Positions 35,420-44,800 of a stretch of 64,000 nucleotides of DNA are shown here, piece by piece. Below the pieces are notes generated by a model. That model saw only the letters and a list, made by a program, of their open reading frames with translations. It did no database searches and had not been told where the DNA came from. Source of the stretch: Anatilimnocola floriformis (GTDB lineage Bacteria; Planctomycetota; Planctomycetia; Pirellulales; Pirellulaceae); assembly GCF_024256385.1 (NCBI RefSeq), contig NZ_JAMLFW010000001.1:4712001-4776000 (forward strand), given 5' to 3'. Numbering within the stretch: the first letter of the stretch is position 1; each line of letters starts with the position of its first letter. The translations under genes were made by a program, and so were the position numbers.

Positions 35420-35659
35420 TTAGCTTTCGTCACGCGGCTCGCCACATTCGCGCTCAGCCCGATCGACCACTTCGATCAGGGCATTCACGGCCGCCGTGAG
35501 TCGTTGCAGCCGCGCGGGGATTTCATTCAGCCGATCGCGATCAAATTGCTCGAAGGCGGCGTCCTTCCAAACCTCGCGAGTTTCCACGAGTCGCTCGCGG
35601 AGCTTTCCATAGGCCTGACTCAATTGCCCCATACCTGAGTTGAGATCGCAAACTCTCAT
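35420..35659 (-). CDS. WXG100-like small helical protein (79 aa)
   Basis: This is a two-helix protein with a central turn containing W-K-D (REVWKDAAFEQF), the position of WxG in WXG100 proteins. The C-terminal helix ends ERECGEPRDES. The length and helix-turn-helix hairpin shape match ESX-type substrates, although the glycine is replaced by aspartate. The ATG shares four bases (ATGA) with the stop of the upstream gene. It could be a secreted substrate or partner of the EssC-like ATPase encoded next. Confidence 0.6.
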   Translation of the reverse strand: MRVCDLNSGMGQLSQAYGKLRERLVETREVWKDAAFEQFDRDRLNEIPARLQRLTAAVNALIEVVDRAERECGEPRDES

Positions 35660-36204
35660 GGGTTGGTCTCCGGCGGCGTGATTGACGTTGTCGGTGGAAT
35701 GGCAGAAGACGTAGAGCGTTCGCCGAAGCTTTGCGTATACGCTTCCAGGGCTTGAATCATCCGCAGCAATTCAGCGCCGGCGATGGGAATGTCGTTTTCC
35801 AGGTAGCGCTGCACGCGGGCCAGCTGCACCTGGAAATCCTCGACCGCCTTTTTCATTTCGATCTTCCAGCGGCGGACGGTGCGAATCCGCTCTTCCGTCA
35901 GTTCCAGCCGCGCCTTGGCTTTTTGCAGCAGTTTCTTTTCTTGGATGCAAGCCCGGCGGTCTTCACCGCTGATTGTCATTTCGCAACGTTGCAATTCCAG
36001 GCGGGCTTCGGCGACGCGGTCCGAGGCCTTCCGCATTTCTCGCGGCCAATAGAGCGTGCGGTCGTGGTCGATCCACTCGATGGGCCGTTGGCCTTCGATC
36101 TGTAGTGCGGTCAGGGCGTGCTGAGCCTCTTCTGCAAATTGCAGGAGTGAAGCCCGCAGCGCGGTGACTGCTTCTGTCGAGGTTAGGTTCGCCGATTTCG
36201 CCAT
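35656..36204 (-). CDS. Coiled-coil protein of the EssC-like locus
   Basis: The 182-residue protein is almost entirely helical with long charged heptads (RKASDRVAEARLELQRCEM, KARLELTEERIRTVRRWKIE), ending in a proline/threonine-rich tail. It has no signal peptide or membrane span. It overlaps the 79-aa gene by ATGA and lies 129 bases downstream of the 89-aa WXG100-like gene, so it is part of the same operon. It may be a larger WXG/LXG-type partner or a structural component. No family is certain. Confidence 0.6.
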   Translation of the reverse strand: MAKSANLTSTEAVTALRASLLQFAEEAQHALTALQIEGQRPIEWIDHDRTLYWPREMRKASDRVAEARLELQRCEMTISGEDRRACIQEKKLLQKAKARLELTEERIRTVRRWKIEMKKAVEDFQVQLARVQRYLENDIPIAGAELLRMIQALEAYTQSFGERSTSSAIPPTTSITPPETNP

Positions 36205-36216
36205 CGTGTGTTGGAG

Positions 36217-36296
36217 GACGGACCATTGGTCCGTCTGTGCGCGGGTTTAACTGTAGATCGAAATTTGCTCGCTGATAGGGACGGACCATTGGTCCG
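36217..36296. repeat. Two copies of a GGACCATTGGTCC palindrome
   Basis: GACGGACCATTGGTCCGTC (36217-36235) and GACGGACCATTGGTCCG (36280-36296) are near-identical palindromes 63 bases apart, filling the gap between two genes of the EssC-like operon. They may be operators or the ends of a small nonautonomous repeat. Confidence 0.65.
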
Positions 36297-36333
36297 GTCT
36301 ACGAAGCACCACACGGAGCGTGATGACTACACG

Positions 36334-36603
36334 TCACGAGCGGAGGTAGTCTTCGATGTGCTCTGCCTTGCGGAGCAGATAGGGCACGTACTGATCGGCT
36401 GATTCGGTAAACCGCAGCAGCACTTTCATATTCTGCTCAAACTCTTCGGAGAACTTCTTGTGCTCCTGATCCCGCCAGGTGGCGCTGAGCGTGGCGAGTT
36501 GATTGCCGAGGGCGCTCGCACGATCGCGCAGCTGGGCGTTGAATTTTTTCAAACTCTGGGCGAACTGCCGGAGTTCTTCCGGATCGACAACGGCTTGAGG
36601 CAT
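36334..36603 (-). CDS. WXG100-family protein (89 aa)
   Basis: The sequence fits a WXG100 four-helix-dimer subunit: helix 1 PEELRQFAQSLKKFNAQLRD, a turn with TWRDQEHKKF (W-R-D replacing W-x-G), and helix 2 with EEFEQNMKVLLRFTESADQY. The length is normal for the family. It is the first gene of the minus-strand operon that ends with the EssC-like ATPase. It is the best candidate for a secreted substrate of that system. Confidence 0.72.
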   Translation of the reverse strand: MPQAVVDPEELRQFAQSLKKFNAQLRDRASALGNQLATLSATWRDQEHKKFSEEFEQNMKVLLRFTESADQYVPYLLRKAEHIEDYLRS

Positions 36604-36986
36604 GGCGACGACCTTCGCTGCAGGAACCTGCGAATAGAGGAGACCCTGTTATTGTACCCGGCAGCGAGCAAAAGAGCTCGAAATGTTCGCTGAAAATCGC
36701 ACAGGTGAGGCGATCAGGCTGGCGATTCCGATAGTTGTTCCAGGCGGGCGATTGGCAAGGTTTGCCGACTGGACGGAGTTCGCCGTTCCGGTCGCAACGG
36801 ATTTAAGATGGCTCGCGGCGGGATTGCAATGTGCCGCCGCGCGCACCCGATGATAGCTGTCAGGATTCACCCAAAAGCGCCGATCCAACAGCCTGACCAA
36901 GCGTCGTCAGGCTGTGGCATCGGCGACAAGTCAATAGGTTTCGGCAGAAACCATTTCGCCACGTGGTCGTCAGGAAGGATGCTGCA
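36604..36986. other. Divergent intergenic region, no gene seen
   Basis: This 383-base stretch separates the WXG100-like operon (minus) from the gene at 36987 (plus). It must hold both promoters. No clear -10/-35 pair or operator could be named. Confidence 0.4.
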
Positions 36987-37601
36987 ATGCGCCATTGGAT
37001 ACTGCGCCGAACCTTGTTGGCCAGCTCGCTCGGTTTAGCTTTCGCGGCCGGCAGCGCGCTGTTTCCCGCGACCGCCGCGGCTCAACAACCGCAACAGCAA
37101 GGTCAACAGCTGACCTTCTGGCAAAGCGTACATCGCGACTTTCATCGCAATAATGCTTGGCCCGAGCCGTTCCAGTCGGCCGATCGCGCGGTGACCCGCG
37201 AGTACTTCTGCATCCAGGTCAACAACGGCTGGAAGATGCAGAACACCGTCGGCACGTTCCTCTTCAACCCCGAAACGCAAGAGCTGAACCGCGCTGGCGA
37301 ACTGCAAGTGAAGTGGATCGTCACTCAAGCCCCCATCCATCGCCGGGCCGTGTTTGTGCTCGTCGGCGACACGCCGGAAGACACGCAGCGCCGCGTCCTC
37401 TCGGTGCAGAATTACATCTCGCGCATCGTGCCGGGGGGCCAACTGCCGCCGGTCATGATCACTTACACGCAACCGGAAGGCGCTTCGGGCGCGTACTTCG
37501 ATGCCATCAACAACGCGATGATGCAATCGATTCCGGCTCCGCGCTTGCCCGGTGGCGCCGGCAGCGGCGGAGCGAGTGGCGGCAGCGGCACGGGCAACTA
37601 A
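36987..37601 (+). CDS. Exported hypothetical protein (204 aa)
   Basis: ATG at 36987 has an AGGAAGGA site upstream. The N-terminus MRHWILRRTLLASSLGLAFA is a signal peptide, followed by a glutamine-rich linker (QQPQQQGQQL). The mature domain (FWQSVHRDFHRNNAWPEPFQ...) has a compact alpha/beta look with AVFVLVGDTPEDTQRRVLSV. The C-terminus is a glycine/serine-rich tail. A conserved family in planctomycetes seems likely, but no function is recognised. Its stop overlaps the convergent hemH stop by four bases. Confidence 0.7.
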   Translation: MRHWILRRTLLASSLGLAFAAGSALFPATAAAQQPQQQGQQLTFWQSVHRDFHRNNAWPEPFQSADRAVTREYFCIQVNNGWKMQNTVGTFLFNPETQELNRAGELQVKWIVTQAPIHRRAVFVLVGDTPEDTQRRVLSVQNYISRIVPGGQLPPVMITYTQPEGASGAYFDAINNAMMQSIPAPRLPGGAGSGGASGGSGTGN

Positions 37602-38605
37602 GTCGGCCGTCGCGGTTCGTACTTGCAACAATCGACCGGGCACACATCGTGGCTCGGTCCGAAGGTACCGAGCGCGGGCTTCTCTGCTCCGCTCATTCGC
37701 TCGGTGACCAATTCACGAATCATCCGCACAAACCGCGGATGCACACCGACAGTGCCAGCGCGCACAAAATTCACCCCCAGTTCGCCGGCCAGGTCGTGAG
37801 CTTCGTGATCAAGGTCGTACAGCACTTCCATGTGGTCGGAAATAAAACCGACTGGCACGAGGACGATATCTTTCGTCCCCGCCGCGGCTAATTCTTTCAC
37901 CACGTCACCCACATCCGGTTCCAGCCACGGCTGCGTCGGCGGGCCGCTGCGGCTTTGAAATACCAGCCGATGTTCGGGATGGCCGATCCCTTCGGCAATC
38001 AGCCGGGCTGCTTCGCGCAGCTGAGCTTCGTACCGGCAGTTCCCCGCCATCGACATGGGAATGCTATGCGCTGAAAAGAGCAACGGCGTGCTCGTCTGTC
38101 GCTCAGCAGGAATCTGTGCAAACGCCGCCTGTGTGCGCTCGATCATCGGCTCGATGAAACCCGGATGGTTGTAGAACATCCGCAGCTTGTCGACCTCCGG
38201 CGCACCTTCGCCGACCACTTGCTGAGCGGCTGCAATATTCTCGCGATACTGCCGGCAGCCGCTGTACGAACTGAACGCCGAAGTAAAAAATCCCAGCGCT
38301 CGCTGCACGCCATCGCGTTTCATCTGCGCGAGCGTGTCGGGCAACAGCGGATGCCAATTGCGATTTCCCCAATACACGGGAAGCGAAATTCCGTTTGCAC
38401 GAAACTCATTCTCGATCGCGGCCAGCAGCTCTCGATTCTGCTGATTGATCGGGCTCACGCCGCCGAAGTTCTGATAATGCTCGGCCACGGCCAGCATTCG
38501 CTCCCGCGGCACATTCTTGCCCCGCAGCACGTTCTCGAGAAACGGAAGGACATCGTCGGGGCCTTCGGGACCGCCAAAGGAAACGAGGAGAAACGCGTCG
38601 TACAT
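37598..38605 (-). CDS. hemH: Ferrochelatase HemH
   Basis: The enzyme inserts ferrous iron into protoporphyrin or coproporphyrin in haem synthesis. Family motifs are LLVSFGGPEGPDDVLPFL at the N-terminus, the catalytic histidine in LLFSAHSIPMSM (about residue 180), and the conserved PVGFISDHMEVLYDLDHEA (about 255), whose His/Glu bind metal. The C-terminus has a cysteine group CPVDCC followed by KYEPRR, which could ligate an iron-sulphur cluster as in some actinobacterial ferrochelatases; this is only suggestive. The 335-residue length is normal. The gene is monocistronic. Confidence 0.92.
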   Translation of the reverse strand: MYDAFLLVSFGGPEGPDDVLPFLENVLRGKNVPRERMLAVAEHYQNFGGVSPINQQNRELLAAIENEFRANGISLPVYWGNRNWHPLLPDTLAQMKRDGVQRALGFFTSAFSSYSGCRQYRENIAAAQQVVGEGAPEVDKLRMFYNHPGFIEPMIERTQAAFAQIPAERQTSTPLLFSAHSIPMSMAGNCRYEAQLREAARLIAEGIGHPEHRLVFQSRSGPPTQPWLEPDVGDVVKELAAAGTKDIVLVPVGFISDHMEVLYDLDHEAHDLAGELGVNFVRAGTVGVHPRFVRMIRELVTERMSGAEKPALGTFGPSHDVCPVDCCKYEPRRPT

Positions 38606-38714
38606 GAATGAGCTGAGCTGCCGAAATTAAGGGAGCGAGAAGTGGTTGATTATACTCGATCCCGCCGAGTTCACGGACTCATCAGGCCTAGTCGCTGATT
38701 GAAGTAGTGGACGG

Positions 38715-39713
38715 CTAATCCGCTGACGAAGGCTGGTCGGCAGAAAAGAAAGGATCTGTCGCCAAGAAGACCTGCATATCGGGGCGTCGAGTTTGCATCG
38801 CGGCAATCGCTTCTTTGTTGATGGTGACATTCCAGAGCACTAAGTGGTTGAGCCCAGGCATCGACTCGAAGACTGGTGTTACGTCGCTGGTAATGGCGGG
38901 GCCCATCGATAGCATCTCGAGCCGACCAATAGCTGGCAGGTGCTTTGCTCCTGCATCAGTGAGGTTGCGGCAGTGTCGAAGGTGCAGCCCTTTTAAGCCT
39001 TTTAATTTTTTGAGTGCCGCGATTCCAGCATCGGTCACGTCGAGGCCATTCAACCAGAGATATTCGAGGCTGGCTATTTGAGCGACGTGCTGCAATCCTT
39101 CATCAGTCACCCCTGTGCTGGATAAATCTAAGGATACGAGATTTGGGAAGGCGGTGAGCGGTTTCAAGAAATCGTCCTGCAGAGGAGTTCCTTTGAAAGA
39201 AACAATCCTCAAACGCTGGCAAGTTGCCAGATTCTTCAGGACGGCACTGTCGATTTCGCCGTACCTGATAGTGAGAGATTCCAAGCGCGGTGAACGACTT
39301 AGGTTGCGCAAGCGCTCAGCAGTGGCGGGCCCGGTAAGTTCGAACTCCTTCAAGTTCGCAAGAGTTGGCACTATCAAGTGGGGCCTTGGGGCTTGCCAAA
39401 TTAAATGAAGCGACTCGAGCTGCGGCGACTCGGCTAGTGCGTCGAACTGCGCTTCGACGTCACCCTCGTGGATGTGAACGTCAACTACTTCACCAGGCAT
39501 CTCGTCGCCGAGCCAACGATAAAACCCTTCGAAATTACAGATCGCGGTTCTGACGCTTCCTCGATTGCTCGCAATCACCTGAATGACATGCGACTTGGTC
39601 CGGATTTTGGCGAGTTCATAACTCAGCCAAGTGCAAAGAACGGCAGCAGTCGTCATCAACAGCAATAAGGTTCGCAAACTCAAACGCAACCGAAATGCCG
39701 TTGTTTTCACCAT
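38715..39713 (-). CDS. Membrane-anchored leucine-rich-repeat protein
   Basis: A single N-terminal membrane segment (LRTLLLLMTTAAVLCTWL) is followed by repeats such as LVSLDLSSTGVTDEGLQHV, LEYLWLNGLDVTDAGIAAL and LKGLHLRHCRNLTDAGAKHL. These are cysteine-type/RNI-like leucine-rich repeats that form a curved binding surface. The LRTLLLL anchor is very common in planctomycete membrane proteins. A protein-protein contact role on the membrane is likely, but no partner is indicated by the neighbours. The gene is separate from hemH by 109 bases. Confidence 0.75.
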   Translation of the reverse strand: MVKTTAFRLRLSLRTLLLLMTTAAVLCTWLSYELAKIRTKSHVIQVIASNRGSVRTAICNFEGFYRWLGDEMPGEVVDVHIHEGDVEAQFDALAESPQLESLHLIWQAPRPHLIVPTLANLKEFELTGPATAERLRNLSRSPRLESLTIRYGEIDSAVLKNLATCQRLRIVSFKGTPLQDDFLKPLTAFPNLVSLDLSSTGVTDEGLQHVAQIASLEYLWLNGLDVTDAGIAALKKLKGLKGLHLRHCRNLTDAGAKHLPAIGRLEMLSMGPAITSDVTPVFESMPGLNHLVLWNVTINKEAIAAMQTRRPDMQVFLATDPFFSADQPSSAD

Positions 39714-39762
39714 GGTTTTTCTTTGTGGCCAACGGAATTCTATTTCCGCTGGCGGTCATGAA

Positions 39763-40887
39763 TTACTTCGCTTTCGGTCGGGCGCTGCGAATCTGCTCCA
39801 CGCCGCCGACAAAAGGAAAGCGAATTCGCCGGGGCAGCACGTCTTCGTCGTCCGACGCGGGATAACCAACGTAGTGAATGCGAAAACCTCTCTCTGCTCG
39901 ATTCAAAACTTTCGCGGCATACCAGGCGCCGTTCCACTCGACCTCGATCGGCGGATAATCGCCGGGGAAGTCAACTCGCTCTAGCGGCACCATTTCATCG
40001 GCGAAGTGAAAGCCACCTTTGCGATTGGCGTAGTCGTAGCCCAGGTAGCGAACCTTCACCTTGCCATCGTGCCGCTCAAGGATCGTCGCGCCGTACCATT
40101 TGTTTTCGTAGACCACGGCAACGTGCGAATCGTTGGTCTTGGTCAGGACGCGATCGAGCACCGCTCGCTCGCCATGGCCGACGACTGGTTGCAGATCGGC
40201 TGACTCGGTGTCGCGAGTGATTCGGGTGTAACGCGCTGGTACGTAATCGAGCGCTTCCTGGAGCGTCACCTGTCCATCGTCGTTGGCATCGCCAAAGCCG
40301 GCGAGGGCTTCGAGAAGCGACACATCGAGTTCATTGTTCGTGGTCTGCTTTCGCCGACAAGCACAGAGCGCGACGACGTTCGCCGGCAGATCGACGCCCT
40401 GCCCTGGATGACGAATGAAACCTCCGGACCCGCAAGTGCTGATCGCCACCAACGCAGGACAGGGAAGCAATCGCAACGCATCTTTGATCTCCGAGCCGAG
40501 TATCTGGCCGTCGCCGGGAAGATTCGCCGACCAGCCTTGCTTGTCGCTGCCGCCGTGAGTGCCCCAGTAAACGAAGACGAGATCTTCCTTGCGCGCGATT
40601 TGCTTTAGACCACGCAACTTGGCCGCGACGGATATGCGCGTCGCCGCGCCCCCTTTCAACGTGTCGAACTTCAATTCCTGAAACTGGCCCTTGGCTTGAG
40701 CCTGCAACAGCCGCGTGAAGTTATCCGGCGCGTAATTGAAGTGATCGGCCGTCTGCCCTTTCGGCGGCCCTTCGTCGTAAGCGACGCCGAGAAACAGCAA
40801 CCGCCCTTGAGGCTCAGCGGCAGTTACCGTCGCAGCGCGCAAAACCGCAAACGTGACAATGATCGCGAACCAAGGCAGGGTTTTCAT
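39763..40887 (-). CDS. Caspase-like (C14) protease with EF-hand and two Tudor-like domains
   Basis: A signal peptide (MKTLPWFAIIVTFAVLRAAT) precedes a caspase-fold domain with the catalytic histidine in FVYWGTHGGSDK (about residue 114) and cysteine in ALVAISTCGSGGF (about 150). An EF-hand-like loop DANDDGQVTLQEAL (about 200-213) follows. The C-terminal third has two similar modules, VVYENKWYGATILERHDG and VEWNGAWYAAKVLNRAERG, each ending in a Y(L/V)GY motif, which look like Agenet/Tudor barrels. The histidine-cysteine dyad is intact, so it should be active, probably on the periplasmic side and possibly calcium-dependent. The substrate is unknown. Confidence 0.8.
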   Translation of the reverse strand: MKTLPWFAIIVTFAVLRAATVTAAEPQGRLLFLGVAYDEGPPKGQTADHFNYAPDNFTRLLQAQAKGQFQELKFDTLKGGAATRISVAAKLRGLKQIARKEDLVFVYWGTHGGSDKQGWSANLPGDGQILGSEIKDALRLLPCPALVAISTCGSGGFIRHPGQGVDLPANVVALCACRRKQTTNNELDVSLLEALAGFGDANDDGQVTLQEALDYVPARYTRITRDTESADLQPVVGHGERAVLDRVLTKTNDSHVAVVYENKWYGATILERHDGKVKVRYLGYDYANRKGGFHFADEMVPLERVDFPGDYPPIEVEWNGAWYAAKVLNRAERGFRIHYVGYPASDDEDVLPRRIRFPFVGGVEQIRSARPKAK

Positions 40888-41012
40888 GGTCGTTATTTGA
40901 CTGGCCGCAGCGAAGAATAGCTACCTCTGGTTGCCCGGATGACGCTGGCGGGTGGTGCGACATTTCGCCGCAGTCGTTGGCGATGCGCTAAAGCGCAATC
41001 TCTTTTGCCTTT

Positions 41013-41030
41013 TTATCGATTATCGATAAT
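41013..41030 (+). promoter_or_regulatory. Palindromic operator upstream of the GntR regulator
   Basis: TTATCGAT-T-ATCGATAA (41013-41029) is a perfect odd palindrome. GATAAT at its right half resembles a -10 box, 30 bases from the regulator's ATG. Autorepression by the GntR protein encoded next is the simplest reading. Confidence 0.65.
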
Positions 41031-41059
41031 ATAGAACCGGGCAAGGTGAGGAAGGACTG

Positions 41060-41761
41060 ATGACTGCAGATCTGCGACTTTCGATGAGCGACCGGATTCG
41101 AGCGGTGCTGGAACAACGCATCGTCGACGGAACGCTGCAGCCTGGCGATCGCCTGGTGGAATTGAATCTGGCCAAGGAGTTCGGCGCCAGCCAGACTCCA
41201 GTTCGCGAAGCTCTCAAGGCTTTGGAAAACCAGCGGCTGATCGAAACAGGCCCCTATCGTGGCACGTACGTGCGCGGGATTAGCGATCGCGAGATGGAAG
41301 AGGCCTACCATGTTCGCGGCGCGCTCGAGCAGTTGGCTGCCGAACTGGCTGCTCCCAAGTTGAAAAATAACGTCGCGCCGCTGCGAGCGATTCTCGCCGA
41401 TTTGTACAAGGCTGCGCGGCAAGGCGATCCCGCCGCCTACTCCAAACACAACCTGGCTTTCCATTTGGAAATCGTACGAGCTTCGGGCAATCAGTTGCTC
41501 GTCGAATCGTGGGAAGCACTCAATTTCGAAACACGTGTTCGCATCCTGTTGTCGCGCAGTCCCAAGCCTGATTTTGTCGAACGGGCGCGCGAGCACGATC
41601 CGATTGTCGATGCCCTGGAAAAAGGTGACGGCAAGGCTGCGGGCAAGCTGCTAAAGGAACACGGCTTGGCTTGTCTCGAACGTTGGTGCAGCCGTGACAA
41701 AGACAAGCCCGCCGAAAAGGCTGGCAAGAAGATCGACGCCGCGGCCAATTGCCTCTCCTGA
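41060..41761 (+). CDS. GntR-family regulator (FCD subfamily)
   Basis: The N-terminal winged HTH (MSDRIRAVLEQRIVDGTLQPG, then TPVREALKALENQRLIE) is typical of GntR proteins. The C-terminal FCD domain (about 85-220) has EMEEAYHVRGALEQLAAELA and the histidines of HNLAFHLEIV, which bind a metal and a small carboxylate ligand in this family. It lies upstream of the RND pump and adaptor genes on the same strand (51 bases to the pump) and downstream of a matching palindromic operator. It probably controls the pump and itself. The inducer cannot be told from the sequence. Confidence 0.9.
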   Translation: MTADLRLSMSDRIRAVLEQRIVDGTLQPGDRLVELNLAKEFGASQTPVREALKALENQRLIETGPYRGTYVRGISDREMEEAYHVRGALEQLAAELAAPKLKNNVAPLRAILADLYKAARQGDPAAYSKHNLAFHLEIVRASGNQLLVESWEALNFETRVRILLSRSPKPDFVERAREHDPIVDALEKGDGKAAGKLLKEHGLACLERWCSRDKDKPAEKAGKKIDAAANCLS

Positions 41762-41812
41762 GATTGCAGCATGCCCACCCAATTTGAGCTCACCGTAAGA
41801 AAGTAGCCTGCC

Positions 41813-44800
41813 ATGTGGATCGTGAAACTGGCGTTGCGCCGGCCCTACACGTTTGTCGTGATGGCGATGCTGATCGCCATCGCAGGCGTGACGGCGATCT
41901 TCCGCATGCCGACCGATATCTTTCCGGAAATCGAAATCCCGGTCGTCGCGGTCATCTGGACGTACTCAGGAATCTCGCCGGATGAAATGGAGACTCGCGT
42001 CGTCGGCAATTTCGAGCGCGTGTTGGTCTCGACGGTCAACAACATCGAACACATCGAGAGTCAATCGCTGAACGGTATCAGCGTCGTCAAAATCTTCATG
42101 CAGGAAGGGACCAATCTCGACGGCGCCATCTCGCAGGTCGTCGCGACTTCGCAGCAAGTCACCCGTTCGATGCCGCCAGGCATCTTTCCGCCGCTGGTAA
42201 TGCGTTACAACGCGGCCAACGTGCCAATCTTGCAGGTTTCGCTCGACAGCGACGAACTCAACGAACAGCAACTCTTCGACAACGCCACCACCGGCATTCG
42301 TCCCGGCATGGCCACCGTCCCTGGCGCACAGCTGCCGTATCCCTACGGCGGCAAGGTGCGGCAAATCATGGTCGATATCGATCCGGAACGGCTGCATGCT
42401 TGGAATCTGTCGCCGGTCGATATCTCAAACGCGGTGAACGCGCAGAATCTAATCGCTCCGTCGGGATCAGCCAAAGTTGGTGCGCAGGAATACAACGTCC
42501 GCCTGAATAGCAGTCCTGATGTAGTCGCTGCCCTGGCCGAGATCCCGGTGAAGTCGGTCGGCTCGCGGACGATCTATTTGAAAGACATCGCCACGGTCCG
42601 TGATGGTTTTGCGCCACAGACGAATATCGTGCGCGTCGACGGCAAGCGGGGCGTGATGCAGCCGATTTTGAAATCGGGTGCGTCAACGCTGGCAATTGTC
42701 GATGGCATTAAGGAAAAGTTGCCAGCCGTGATGGCGACGCTGCCTGAGTCGTTGCGCGTGACGCTGCTCTCGGACCAATCGATCTTTGTTCGTCACTCGA
42801 TTCACGGCGTGGTATTTGAAGCCGCGATCGCCGCCGGCCTGACGGGGTTGATGATTCTGCTCTTCCTGGGCTCGTGGCGCAGCACGCTGATCGTGGTGAT
42901 CTCGATTCCGCTGTCGATCCTCGTAGCGATCATCATTCTCGCTTGCCTTGGGCAAACCCTGAACGTCATGACGCTCGGCGGGTTGGCGCTCGCGGTGGGA
43001 ATTCTGGTCGACGATGCAACAGTGGAGATCGAAAATATCCACCGCAACCTGCATCTCGGCAAACCGCTGGTTCCGGCGATTCTCGATGGTGCACAGCAAA
43101 TCGCCATGCCGGCCTTTGTGGCAACGCTCTGTATCTGCATCGTGTTCGTGCCGGTGGCGTTCATCACGGGTGCTGCTCGTTCGCTGTTCGTGCCGCTGGG
43201 CATGAGCGTGGTGTTTGCAATGATGACGAGCTACTTCCTCAGCCGCACCCTGGTACCCACGATGGTGCATTACCTGCTGGCCGCCGAAGTCGATTTGTAT
43301 CGCGGCCACGGCGACGAAGCGGCCGGCAAATACAACTTGATCTGGCGCGTTCACCAAGCCTTCAATCGCCAATTCGATCGGCTGCGCAACGCTTATGGCT
43401 TGGCCTTGGCATGGGTGCTCGCTCATCGTGGCGTGGTGCTGACCGGGTTTGCCGGCCTGACGGTGCTGTCGCTGGCGATTTATCCGCTGATCGGCCGCGA
43501 CTTTTTTCCCAGCGTCGACTCGGGACAAATTCGGTTGCACGTCCGAGCGCCGGCTGGCACGCGGATCGAAGAGACCGAGCGTTATTTTGCCGAGATCAAC
43601 TCGGTTGTTCGCGACGTGATCCCTGAGCACGACATCGAAAAGGTGATCGATAACATCGGCATCCCAAACAGCGGTATCAATCTGGCCCTCAGCGATGGCT
43701 CGATGATGTCGTCGGCCGACGGCGAACTGTTCGTGACACTTGCGCACGATCATCAGCCGGCGGAGGAATACATCGCCAAGTTGCGCACCGCGCTCAACGA
43801 TCGCTTTCCCGATCTGGTGTTTTATTTCCAACCGCCGGACATCGTCACGCAGGTGCTCAACTTCGGCCTGGCAGCGCCCATTGATGTGCAAATCGTCGGT
43901 CCGCGGCGAAACTACGAACAGAATTACGCGCTGGCCAAGCAGTTGTCGCAGCAGATCGCCGAAATCCCGGGGATTGTCGATGCCCACGTACAACAAGTGC
44001 CGCGGACTCCCGAACTACAACTCACCGCCGACCGCACAATCATGAGTCAGCTGGGTTTGTCGCAACGCGACGTGTCGAGCGACTTGCTCGTGTCGCTCGC
44101 CAGCAGTTCGCAGACGGCGCCAAACTATTGGCTTGATCCGAAATCGGGCGTGCAGTATCCGCTGGTGGTGCAAGCGCCGCAGTACAAGATCGATTCCATC
44201 GAAGCCATCAAGGCGTTGCCGGTCTCGCAGCGCATCACTTCGGCAGATCCGCAATTGCTGGGGAACTTGATCGACGTGCAACATCGCGTCGGCCCGACGA
44301 ATGTGACGCATTACAACATTGCCCAAAGCTTCGACGTGCTCGCGAGCGTGCAAGGGAGCGACCTCGGTTCGGTCTCGGCCAATATCGATAAGATTGTCGC
44401 CAAGATGCGGCCTGACCTGCCGCGCGGTACGACGATCGCCGTGCGTGGTCAGGTGCAAAGCATGAACACTTCGTTCCGCGGTTTGAGCTTCGGTTTGATC
44501 TTCGCGGTTGTCCTCGTGTACCTGCTGATGGTGGTTAATTTTCAATCGTGGCTCGACCCGTTCATCATTCTCACGGCTCTTCCCGGCGCTCTTTGTGGCA
44601 TCTTGTGGATGCTGTTTGTGACGCAGACCACGGTGAGCGTGCCGTCGCTAATGGGCGCGATCATGTGCATCGGCGTGGCCACGGCAAACTCGATTTTGCT
44701 CGTGACCTTTGCCAACGATCAGCGCAAACAAGGCCGCAGTGCTCACGATGCCGCGTGGGCAGCCGGTGTGACTCGCTTGCGGCCGGTCATCATGACGGCG

